A stretch of DNA of 5,794 nt, taken from positions 1 through 5,794 of the forward strand of contig CAJGBX010000083.1 of assembly GCA_904501685.1 (NCBI GenBank), read 5' to 3'. This document shows positions 1-5,180 of the stretch, piece after piece. A program made the translations under genes and the position numbers. Source of the stretch: Clostridiaceae bacterium. Its GTDB lineage: Bacteria; Bacillota; Clostridia; Oscillospirales; Acutalibacteraceae. The notes under the pieces were generated by a model that worked only from the letters and a program-made list of their open reading frames with translations, searched no databases and had not been told where the DNA came from. Each line of letters begins with the position of its first letter. Position 1 is the stretch's first letter.

Positions 1-2
1 TA

Positions 3-50
3 AAAATTGACGGACTTGGTTTTACTGTACTTAAATTAAGTAAAAAATAA
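3..50 (+). CDS. Possible C-terminal end of a + strand gene (partial)
   Basis: The frame starting at base 3 is open from the window edge and encodes fifteen residues, KIDGLGFTVLKLSKK, before a TAA stop. The alternating hydrophobic stretch followed by a lysine-rich end resembles the final beta strand and tail of a globular protein. The frame would converge on the metallopeptidase gene, whose stop lies about 20 bp away. The fragment is too short to assign a family, and a chance open frame of this length is quite possible. Confidence 0.35.
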   Translation, partial: KIDGLGFTVLKLSKK

Positions 51-60
51 GTACGTTTTT
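27..60 (+). terminator. Weak AT-rich terminator-like hairpin
   Basis: GTACTTA (27-33) is the exact reverse complement of TAAGTAC (48-54), and a GTTTTT run follows at 55-60. That is the arrangement of an intrinsic terminator for the possible + strand gene ending at 50. The stem is only 7 bp, AT-rich, with a 14-nt loop. A competing palindrome, TACTTAAATTAAGTA (28-42), uses the same bases. It could instead be simple AT-rich sequence. Confidence 0.3.
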
Positions 61-71
61 ATATGTAAGGC

Positions 72-974
72 TTACATTAAAAGTCCTAACATAAGCATTT
101 CCTGAATTTTGTGATAAATTTCCTCTCCTGCCGAAGGTGGGAGAGGATTTTTTCCTTTTCCGACCTCAATCGTAAAGCCGGGACGGTGGAACTCTTCAAT
201 AAACCAATCCTTAAAACCGCCTCCGGTGGCGAGAGCTGTCGGCACGTCGAGTGCATATCCGCTTGAGGCGGCAAAAATTTCGGCCATTTTACGTCCTCGG
301 CAGGTGTCGATACCGTTGTAGTCCCAATAAATCACCTCACCTTGAGAGTGAAGGCACATTACGTACCGCACTGTCAATCTTCGACATAATTCGACCAAAG
401 CCGCAGTTTCGGGCTCACTTTCAGGATGGCTTCCGCCGTAACGGGTCGGTCCGGGGCCGAAATATCCCTCCTGTCTTTCAAGGTCGTGAAGTCTTTTCCA
501 GCCTGCATCGAAATTGTGATTAAGGTCAACACCGCGTGCGTTGGCGTTCCAGTTGGTGAAGTTGCCGTTGCAAAGCCGGCTCAGGCGTCCCGCAAGGGTA
601 CCGCAGCCGAGCGCACCTTTAAGTGAAATTTCACATCCGTCGGGGTTTACCATTGGTACAAAAATTATACTTTTGCCGGTTAATGCATGCCGGGCATCTA
701 CGTCCGAGAGCCGGCTTGAGGATTGCAGTGCCTCGCAAAGGTCGGCAATAAACCGCAGTAAAACGGTGGCGGTAATACGCTCGCTTCCGTGGATTGCGGC
801 AGTGTATAAAATACATTCCTCACTGTCACCCAAGCGTAACGCCTTGATACTGCGTCCCATAACCGTCTTGCCGATAGATGTCATTTTAAGAAAAGAAAAT
901 TCAGCCGTCAAATCCCTTAAAAGAACGTCAAAACTGTTGCAATCGTAATCAATATTCTTTATAATTGTTTTCAT
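72..974 (-). CDS. M14-family zinc metallocarboxypeptidase (gamma-D-glutamyl-diamino acid endopeptidase-like)
   Basis: The gene encodes a 300-residue peptidase of family M14. In this numbering the zinc-binding HGSE motif is at 62-65 (ligands H62 and E65), NPDG is at 110-113, ARGVDLNHNFD is at about 146-155, the third zinc ligand lies in LHSQGEVIYW (H209), and the catalytic glutamate is in FTIEVGKGKNPLP (E270). The LHSQGE..YW and E-V-G-x-G-x-NPLP signatures resemble bacterial M14 enzymes that cut gamma-D-Glu-diaminopimelate bonds in murein peptides; the exact substrate is inferred. No signal peptide or membrane segment is visible, so it probably acts in the cytoplasm, for example on recycled or imported peptides. 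The reading frame stays open for 53 more codons upstream (to 1133). I chose the start at 974 because GAGG lies 9 nt before this ATG, the family similarity begins here, and a longer start would overlap the Nudix gene. It diverges from the Nudix gene. Confidence 0.88.
   Translation of the reverse strand: MKTIIKNIDYDCNSFDVLLRDLTAEFSFLKMTSIGKTVMGRSIKALRLGDSEECILYTAAIHGSERITATVLLRFIADLCEALQSSSRLSDVDARHALTGKSIIFVPMVNPDGCEISLKGALGCGTLAGRLSRLCNGNFTNWNANARGVDLNHNFDAGWKRLHDLERQEGYFGPGPTRYGGSHPESEPETAALVELCRRLTVRYVMCLHSQGEVIYWDYNGIDTCRGRKMAEIFAASSGYALDVPTALATGGGFKDWFIEEFHRPGFTIEVGKGKNPLPPSAGEEIYHKIQEMLMLGLLM
937..965 (+). promoter_or_regulatory. Promoter of the Nudix gene, inside the peptidase 5' end
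   Basis: TTGCAA (937-942) and a perfect TATAAT (960-965) are separated by 17 bp, which is optimal sigma-A spacing. Transcription would start near 972, giving a leader of about 55 nt before the Nudix ATG. The whole promoter lies in the first codons of the divergent peptidase gene. Confidence 0.6.
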
Positions 975-1027
975 AAGACAAAACCTCAATTTACTTTTTA
1001 AATTATTATGAAAAAGAGGCACTTGAT

Positions 1028-1576
1028 ATGAATTTAGAGGAAAAACCGTTGAATCAAAATTATATTTTTCGCGGCAAGATTGTAAATTTGCGTGTTGATG
1101 AGGCACTGTTGCCCAATGGCAAAACCGCAGCACGTGAGGTAGTTGAGCATAACGGCGGCGTTTGTGTTGTTGCCTTGACTGAGGATAATCAAATTTTTAT
1201 GGTAAAGCAGTTCCGTTACCCTTACGGCGAGGTGATTTATGAAATTCCTGCCGGTAAGCGTGACAGTAAACAAGAGGACCCGTTAGCCTGCGGAAAACGA
1301 GAGCTGCGTGAGGAAACCGGTATGACAGCCGAAAGGTTTATTCCGTTGGGTGAATTATACCCGTCACCCGGCTATTGCGGTGAAATTCTTTGGATGTATG
1401 CCGCAGTGGGTCTTAAGTCGGGCGAAAATGACCTCGACGAGGATGAGTTTTTACAGGTCGAGAGACTGCCGCTTCAAAGGGTAGTTGATATGATTATGTC
1501 GGGCGAGATTAAGGATGCAAAAACTCAGGTCGCAGTGCTTAAGGTGGCCGAGCTTCACCGTCAAGGAAAGCTGTAA
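1028..1576 (+). CDS. Nudix hydrolase, ADP-ribose pyrophosphatase type
   Basis: This 182-residue protein has the size and domain plan of bacterial ADP-ribose pyrophosphatases (NudF/ADPRase group), which hydrolyse ADP-ribose and similar nucleoside diphosphate sugars to AMP and a sugar phosphate using Mg2+. The N-terminal dimerisation strands (about 1-40) are followed by the Nudix fold. QFRYPYGEVIYEIPAGK (61-77) leads into the Nudix box, with G76, E83 and RELREETGM at 91-99. P114 in YPSPGYCGE, 16 residues after G98, fits the proline position typical of ADP-ribose-specific members. The G76-to-E83 spacing is one residue longer than the standard GX5E. GAGG at 1016-1019 lies 8 nt before the ATG, supporting this start. 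The gene appears monocistronic, with its own promoter upstream and a strong hairpin 3 nt after the stop. Other nucleoside diphosphate substrates are possible. Confidence 0.9.
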   Translation: MNLEEKPLNQNYIFRGKIVNLRVDEALLPNGKTAAREVVEHNGGVCVVALTEDNQIFMVKQFRYPYGEVIYEIPAGKRDSKQEDPLACGKRELREETGMTAERFIPLGELYPSPGYCGEILWMYAAVGLKSGENDLDEDEFLQVERLPLQRVVDMIMSGEIKDAKTQVAVLKVAELHRQGKL

Positions 1577-1578
1577 CA

Positions 1579-1615
1579 AAAAACCTCTCTGCTGAATTTC
1601 AGCAGAGAGGTTTTT
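1579..1615. terminator. Bidirectional intrinsic terminator between Nudix and XRE genes
   Basis: A perfect 17-bp stem pairs 1579-1595 with 1599-1615 around a 3-nt loop (ATT, 1596-1598). The GC-rich core CCTCTCTGCTGA is flanked by A5 on the left and T5 on the right, so each strand has its own T run. It lies between the converging Nudix (stop at 1576) and XRE (stop at 1624) genes and probably ends both transcripts. Confidence 0.92.
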
Positions 1616-1623
1616 GTTAATAG

Positions 1624-1959
1624 TCATTTATTTTTTAATACTGATTTTGTTGTTCTGATTACTTCAGCAATAGATTTCAATTCTTCAGGAGAACAATCGA
1701 CAAGAATCTCATCAATTATCTTAATCGAAACATGTGAACTTTTAACTAAACTGCCAAATGCAATTTCGTCAAGAGTAACGCCGAGAGCGTTTGCAATATT
1801 AACGAGTGTAGGTAGGCTGAGTTTGGTTGCGGCACGTTCAATATGAGAAATGTTAGAAGGTTCTACTCCTGATTTCTCGGCGAGCTTAGCTTGTGTCCAA
1901 CCTTTTGCTGTACGAATTTCTTTTATACGATTACCAATGGAGATATAATCAATACCCAT
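1624..1959 (-). CDS. XRE-family helix-turn-helix transcriptional regulator
   Basis: A 111-residue DNA-binding protein of the Cro/C1 (HTH_3) type. The five-helix domain spans about residues 8-66; TQAKLAEKSG (22-31) and EPSNISHIERAA (33-44) form the helix-turn-helix, and LPTLVNIANALGVTLDEI is the usual end of the domain. The C-terminal part (about 78-111), with DEILVDCSPEELKSIAEVI, looks like an amphipathic dimerisation helix. No ligand or peptidase domain is present. The frame extends to a GTG at 1968, but that codon is part of a GGGGTG ribosome binding site (1966-1971) placed 6 nt before the ATG at 1959, so the ATG is the better start. The gene diverges from the SLOG-like gene, and two TATCC-N5-GGATA inverted repeats in the gap are the obvious candidate operators. 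The likely role is a repressor of itself and its neighbour; this is inferred. GC is clearly lower than in the Nudix and trpS genes. Confidence 0.88.
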   Translation of the reverse strand: MGIDYISIGNRIKEIRTAKGWTQAKLAEKSGVEPSNISHIERAATKLSLPTLVNIANALGVTLDEIAFGSLVKSSHVSIKIIDEILVDCSPEELKSIAEVIRTTKSVLKNK

Positions 1960-1986
1960 AATATTCACCCCATAATTTACATTAAT

Positions 1987-2016
1987 ATTATTGTATATCC
2001 CATTCGGATATGTTAA
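1987..2016 (-). promoter_or_regulatory. Putative promoter of the XRE gene
   Basis: Read on the minus strand, TTAACA (2011-2016) and AATAAT (1987-1992) are 18 bp apart, each matching the sigma-A consensus at five of six bases. Transcription would begin near 1980, about 20 nt before the XRE start codon. An alternative -10, TACAAT (1990-1995), would give a short 15-bp spacer that is exactly operator 1. Confidence 0.5.
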
Positions 2017-2019
2017 AAT
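1991..2019 (+). promoter_or_regulatory. Putative promoter of the SLOG-like gene
   Basis: TTGTAT (1991-1996) and TAAAAT (2014-2019) are 17 bp apart, and the -10 has an extended TGT just before it (2011-2013). Predicted initiation is near 2026, giving a leader of about 70 nt. It overlaps the XRE promoter on the opposite strand almost completely, and operator 1 fills its spacer. Confidence 0.5.
1995..2011. promoter_or_regulatory. Operator 1: ATATCC-N5-GGATAT inverted repeat
   Basis: ATATCC (1995-2000) and GGATAT (2006-2011) form a perfect 6-bp inverted repeat with spacer CATTC. It lies between the -35 and -10 elements of both divergent promoters, where a bound XRE dimer would block both. Assigning it to this regulator rests on position and on the second copy nearby. 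Confidence 0.65.
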
Positions 2020-2027
2020 AACGCATA

Positions 2028-2042
2028 TATCCTAATAGGATA
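2028..2042. promoter_or_regulatory. Operator 2: TATCC-N5-GGATA inverted repeat
   Basis: TATCC (2028-2032) and GGATA (2038-2042) repeat the arms and the 5-bp spacing of operator 1, with a different spacer (TAATA). The centres (2003 and 2035) are 32 bp apart, close to three helical turns, so two dimers could sit on the same face of the DNA. It lies just downstream of the predicted start of the SLOG-like transcript. Confidence 0.65.
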
Positions 2043-2095
2043 CGTAATAACATTGTTTGTTGTTTATTTGTAAAATTATGCGTGAGGTGAGTATA

Positions 2096-2566
2096 TTGGT
2101 TGAAAATACCTGTTGCTTTTTCGGTCATAGAACTATTAACGAAACCGAGGAACTAAAATTAAAGCTTATTGAGATAATTGAAAAACTGATTATTGAAAAG
2201 TCGGTTGATACATTTCTTTTTGGGAGCAAGAGCCGATTTAATACTCTATGCCTTGACATAGTAACCGTACTAAAAGAAAAATACCCGAACATAAAACGAA
2301 TTTATGTACGGGCAGAATATCCGGATATTAGTGAACAGTATAAGAACTACTTGCTGGAAGGCTATGAGGACACCTATTACCCTGAAAAGATAGTTAACTC
2401 AGGCCGAGCCGTCTATGTAGAGCGTAATTACGAAATGATAGATAAAAGTTGTTATTGTATAGTTTACTATAACAAACCAAACGCCCCAATCATCCGTAAA
2501 AGCGGCACCAAAATTGCCCTTGATTACGCTATAAAGAAATGCAAAAATATTATTAGAGTATTATAA
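2096..2566 (+). CDS. SLOG/DUF1273-like Rossmann-fold protein
   Basis: A 156-residue protein resembling the standalone SLOG-family proteins (DUF1273/YpsA-like) of Clostridia, whose Rossmann-like fold is thought to bind nucleotide-type ligands. Visible marks are the first strand and loop CCFFGHR (6-12), FLFGSKSRFN (40-49) with a Gly-Ser ligand-loop pattern, YVRAEYP (70-76), YVERNYEMIDKS (107-118) before the late hydrophobic strand YCIVYYN, and SGTKIALDYAIKK (136-148). The segment between YYN and SGTK looks shorter than in relatives I recall. The frame is open to a TTG at 2057 and has an ATG at 2078, but neither has a good ribosome site. TTG at 2096 has GAGGTGA at 2084-2090, five nt upstream, and places CCFFGHR near the N-terminus as in the family. 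No signal peptide, membrane segment or effector domain is present. GC is about 35% in sampled lines, against about 50% in the Nudix gene. The biological role is unknown. Confidence 0.8.
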   Translation: MVENTCCFFGHRTINETEELKLKLIEIIEKLIIEKSVDTFLFGSKSRFNTLCLDIVTVLKEKYPNIKRIYVRAEYPDISEQYKNYLLEGYEDTYYPEKIVNSGRAVYVERNYEMIDKSCYCIVYYNKPNAPIIRKSGTKIALDYAIKKCKNIIRVL

Positions 2567-2585
2567 TATTTAACAGCAAAGCAAA

Positions 2586-2623
2586 AAGCAGGTCAAGTAT
2601 CCTTACGGGTACTTGACCTGCTT
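2586..2623. terminator. Intrinsic terminator of trpS, perhaps also of the SLOG-like gene
   Basis: A 17-bp stem pairs 2586-2602 with 2607-2623 around the loop TTAC (2603-2606), with one T-G pair (2600/2609). On the minus strand it is followed directly by a T5 run, making it a good terminator for the aminotransferase-trpS operon. On the + strand the T-rich stretch begins some bases later (CTTATTTTT), so termination of the SLOG-like transcript is plausible but weaker. Confidence 0.85.
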
Positions 2624-2656
2624 AAATTCTTATTTTTACACTTAAAATTATACCTG

Positions 2657-3664
2657 TTACAGCACGTAGCCGACCTTTTTCATTACCTTGGAAAGGGTTT
2701 TGCGTGCAACATACTGTGCCTTTTCGGCACCCTCTTTGTAGATTTTTTCGAGCTGAGCCTTATCCGAAATATACATATTATATTTCTCCTGAACGGGTCT
2801 GAGCTCCTCAACAACCGCCTCACCGACAGACAATTTAAAGTCACCGTAGCCCTTGCCTTCAAATTCGGCGGTAATCTCATCGGCAGTTTTGCCGGTGATA
2901 CAGGAATAAATCTCAATAAGATTGTTGATGCCGGGCTTGTTTTCACCCACGCAGACCCTTGCCTCAGAGTCAGTTACCGCACGCTTGAACTTGCGCATAA
3001 TGGCATCGGGAGAGTCGGTTAAAAGAATTTTCGCATTTTCGTTTTCGTCCGATTTCGACATTTTCTTCTCCGGCTCCTGCAAGGACATAACCTTGGCGCC
3101 AATCGGCGGAATGTACGGCTCAGGAATGGTGAAAACATCACCGTAAATACCGTTAAACCGCTTTGCAATGTCGCGCGCAATTTCTAAATGCTGCTTTTGG
3201 TCGGCGCCCACCGGAACCAAGTCGGGCTTGTAAAGCAAAATATCGGCCGCCATTAAAACAGGGTATGTAAAAAGACCTGCATTGACATTGTCGGAGTGCT
3301 TTTGAGATTTGTCCTTAAACTGTGTCATTCTTGAAAGCTCGCCAAACTGGGTGTAGCAGTTTAAAATCCAAGCCAACTGCGAATGAGCCGCAACGTGCGA
3401 CTGCATAAAAATCAAGCTCTTTTCGGGGTCAAGACCGGTACTTAAGAGCATTGCAGCAGCAGAATAAATCTGCTTGCGTAAGGTTGCAGGGTCCTGACGG
3501 ACGGTAATCGAGTGCAGGTCGGCAATACCGAAAACACACTCAAACTCCTCTTGCATATTGTTCCAGTTCTTAACGGCACCGAGGTAGTTGCCCAATGTGA
3601 ACATACCGCTTGACTGGATAAAGCTCAAAGCCCTCTTTTTCTGAGGTGCGTTATTAATTTCCAT
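2657..3664 (-). CDS. trpS: Tryptophanyl-tRNA synthetase
   Basis: This 335-residue class Ic aminoacyl-tRNA synthetase charges tRNA-Trp with tryptophan using ATP in the cytoplasm; the length is normal for a bacterial enzyme. The N-terminal Rossmann domain starts with IQSSG (16-20) and the HIGH-equivalent TLGN (23-26) in FTLGNYLGA. YPVLMAADILLY (134-145) contains D141, the position known to recognise the indole NH in this family, followed by VPVGADQKQHLE (150-161). The KMSKS loop is intact at 201-205 (KKMSKSDEN). The C-terminal part is the helical anticodon-binding region. An AGGAG sequence 6 nt before the ATG (3671-3675) fixes the start. It begins 18 bp after the aminotransferase stop on the same strand, so the two are probably co-transcribed, with the 2586-2623 hairpin ending the message. 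No T-box leader is visible ahead of this operon. Confidence 0.97.
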   Translation of the reverse strand: MEINNAPQKKRALSFIQSSGMFTLGNYLGAVKNWNNMQEEFECVFGIADLHSITVRQDPATLRKQIYSAAAMLLSTGLDPEKSLIFMQSHVAAHSQLAWILNCYTQFGELSRMTQFKDKSQKHSDNVNAGLFTYPVLMAADILLYKPDLVPVGADQKQHLEIARDIAKRFNGIYGDVFTIPEPYIPPIGAKVMSLQEPEKKMSKSDENENAKILLTDSPDAIMRKFKRAVTDSEARVCVGENKPGINNLIEIYSCITGKTADEITAEFEGKGYGDFKLSVGEAVVEELRPVQEKYNMYISDKAQLEKIYKEGAEKAQYVARKTLSKVMKKVGYVL

Positions 3665-3682
3665 AATTTTCTCCTAAAAATA

Positions 3683-4873
3683 TTACTTAAAAAATTCCTT
3701 AGCGGTTTGACCTAAAATCTCCATACCCTTTATTATCTGTTCGTCGGTGGGTGTGGAATAGTTAACCCTAAAGCAGTGGCTTTGTGCATTGACGTCGGCG
3801 GTAAAGGCGGTGCCCGGCACGGTGGCAACCTTGTTGTTGACCGCCGCCTTACAGAAGTCAACCATATCGGCGTTTTCCGGTAGCTCGAGCCAAATAAACA
3901 AACCGCCCTCGGGTTTTACATATGAAACATAGTTGCCCAAATGCTCGTCAATAAGTCCCGTCATAAGGTCACATTTTTTGCGGTAAACCTCGCGGTTGCG
4001 GTCAAGGTGAGCCTCATAGTCGTACCCGGTCATAAACTCGTGGCAAATCATCTGACTGAAAATACCGGTATGAACGTCGCTTGTCTGCTTGCACACTACC
4101 ATTTTCTGCACGATTTCCTTAGGTGCAATTGTAAAACCAACCCTCAGTCCCGGAGAAATAACCTTAGAAAAGGTGCCGGCATAGATTACGATACCGTCGG
4201 TGTCCATACTCTTAATTGTCGGAAGCTCTTCGCCTCTGAAACGGGTGTCACTGTACGGATTATCCTCCAAAATCAGCACACCGTACTTCTTGGCAAGCTC
4301 ATAAAGCGCCCTGCGCTTCGGTAAGCTCATACAGGTACCCGACGGATTTTGGAAGGTAGGAATTGTGTAAATAAACTTGGCATTGGGGTTAAGCTTTAAA
4401 GTTTCCTCCAATTTTTCTATATTCATTCCGTCAGCGTCAATGTCAACACCGACTAAGTTCACGCCAAAAGCTCTGAAAGCGTTCAGCGAGCCGATAAAGC
4501 TCGGATTTTCACAAATAACGGTATCACCGCGGTTGCAAAGAACCATTGTAGCAAGGTTCATAACCTGCTGTGCGCCCGAGGTGATGATAATCTCGTCATT
4601 CTCATTGCCTACATTGTGCTTGGACTTCATATATTCCTTTAAATGGGTACGCAAAGGCATATAGCCCTCGGTCACCGAGTATTGCAAGGCGTCAATCGGA
4701 CGAGTGGATAGTATTTCGGCCGAAATTTTGGCAACGGTATCGGTCGGTAAGGCCTCGGGAGCAGGGTTGCCTGCCGCAAAGGGAATGTATCCCGGCATAG
4801 AAGTGAATTTCAATATTTCACGAATGGCCGACGGCTTTAAATCTGCCACCGGACCCGAAAATGTGTATTCCAT
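3683..4873 (-). CDS. PLP-dependent class I/II aminotransferase (2-aminoadipate/aromatic type)
   Basis: This 396-residue fold-type I enzyme transfers amino groups between an amino acid and a 2-oxo acid. It resembles the COG1167 catalytic domain (LysN, aromatic and branched-chain aminotransferases) without the GntR DNA-binding domain of MocR regulators. Landmarks in this numbering are SGAQQVMN (99-106, cofactor phosphate loop), PTFQNPSG (172-179) with N176, LEDNPYSDTRF (202-212) with D204 that pairs with the pyridine nitrogen, the Schiff-base lysine K237 in TFSKVISPGLRVG, and R369 in FRVNYS for the substrate carboxylate. Substrate specificity cannot be read from this. The frame extends to a TTG at 4885, but GGAGG (4879-4883) lies five nt before the ATG at 4873, which is therefore chosen. 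It is the first gene of an operon with trpS, which weakly suggests an aromatic substrate. A promoter lies 55-90 bp upstream of the start. Confidence 0.93.
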   Translation of the reverse strand: MEYTFSGPVADLKPSAIREILKFTSMPGYIPFAAGNPAPEALPTDTVAKISAEILSTRPIDALQYSVTEGYMPLRTHLKEYMKSKHNVGNENDEIIITSGAQQVMNLATMVLCNRGDTVICENPSFIGSLNAFRAFGVNLVGVDIDADGMNIEKLEETLKLNPNAKFIYTIPTFQNPSGTCMSLPKRRALYELAKKYGVLILEDNPYSDTRFRGEELPTIKSMDTDGIVIYAGTFSKVISPGLRVGFTIAPKEIVQKMVVCKQTSDVHTGIFSQMICHEFMTGYDYEAHLDRNREVYRKKCDLMTGLIDEHLGNYVSYVKPEGGLFIWLELPENADMVDFCKAAVNNKVATVPGTAFTADVNAQSHCFRVNYSTPTDEQIIKGMEILGQTAKEFFK

Positions 4874-4896
4874 AATAACCTCCAAATTGTCCTATA

Positions 4897-4946
4897 TATA
4901 ATGTAAGGAAAATTCCAATATAAATTATTTATATATTATAATGTAA
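4897..4946. repeat. Direct repeat TATAATGTAA, two copies 40 bp apart
   Basis: The 10-mer TATAATGTAA occurs at 4897-4906 and 4937-4946. The second copy overlaps the operon -10 element; the first falls in the transcribed leader. A shorter match, TATAATGT, is at 5085-5092. AT-rich context makes chance a real possibility. Confidence 0.45.
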
Positions 4947-4963
4947 AGCATTGAATTTTTCAA
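4935..4963 (-). promoter_or_regulatory. Promoter of the aminotransferase-trpS operon
   Basis: On the minus strand, TTGAAA (4958-4963) and a perfect TATAAT (4935-4940) are exactly 17 bp apart. Transcription would start near 4928, about 55 nt before the start codon. The short leader leaves no room for a T-box or similar riboswitch. An inverted repeat, ATTGAA-TTT-TTCAAT (4950-4964), covers the -35 and could be an operator. Confidence 0.72.
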
Positions 4964-5043
4964 TAGTGAATTTATTTTAATATAAATTTGCATTTTACAG
5001 GTATGAACGTCACTGAATTTAAATCCGGAAGCAATGCTTTACA
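4942..5043. repeat. 12-bp inverted repeat TGTAAAGCATTG / CAATGCTTTACA
   Basis: TGTAAAGCATTG (4942-4953) has its exact reverse complement at 5032-5043. The left copy forms most of the spacer of the aminotransferase operon promoter. The right copy lies 78 bp further upstream of that operon, a layout compatible with paired binding sites for a regulator, or with a duplicated promoter fragment. Confidence 0.55.
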
Positions 5044-5180
5044 AAAGTAAGGCAGATTGGCTGCCGAATCCCAAAAATTAACAATATAATGTGTACTGTA
5101 ATGTATAAAAGCACTAAAACTCGGGCATAATCGAAATGTCTCGGGAATACCGCAGGAATAAGGGTTTGGAGCACTTTTAA
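4980..5180. other. Intergenic region with no recognisable gene
   Basis: Between the aminotransferase promoter and the rRNA promoter I see no convincing coding sequence, tRNA or riboswitch. Besides the right copy of the 12-bp repeat, it contains a small hairpin, GGCAG-ATTGG-CTGCC (5051-5065). An 84-codon minus-strand frame (4972-5226) crosses it but has no ribosome site or family marks and reads into the rRNA promoter. Confidence 0.6.

Noticed and set aside
86..948. Several ORFs in other frames over the M14 peptidase (for example 251-523 and 541-948 on +)
   Set aside because: They overlap a well-supported enzyme with intact motifs and show no family features; shadow frames.
975..1133. N-terminal extension of the M14 peptidase to an ATG at 1133
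   Set aside because: The extra 53 residues would be antisense to the Nudix start, look non-protein-like, and the ATG at 974 has a GAGG site and the expected family N-terminus.
1034..1273. Minus-strand ORF over the Nudix gene
   Set aside because: Antisense to a clear Nudix coding region, without family marks.
1028..2566. Nudix, XRE and SLOG-like genes as a single ADP-ribose signalling operon
   Set aside because: The Nudix and XRE genes converge on a strong bidirectional terminator, so they are not one transcript; a functional link would be only a guess from proximity.
2683..3146. ORFs in other frames over trpS (2683-2946 minus and 2922-3146 plus)
   Set aside because: trpS is full length with intact motifs; these frames have no support.
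3941..4664. Plus-strand ORFs over the aminotransferase (3941-4324, 4377-4664)
   Set aside because: Antisense shadows of a gene with all PLP-enzyme motifs.
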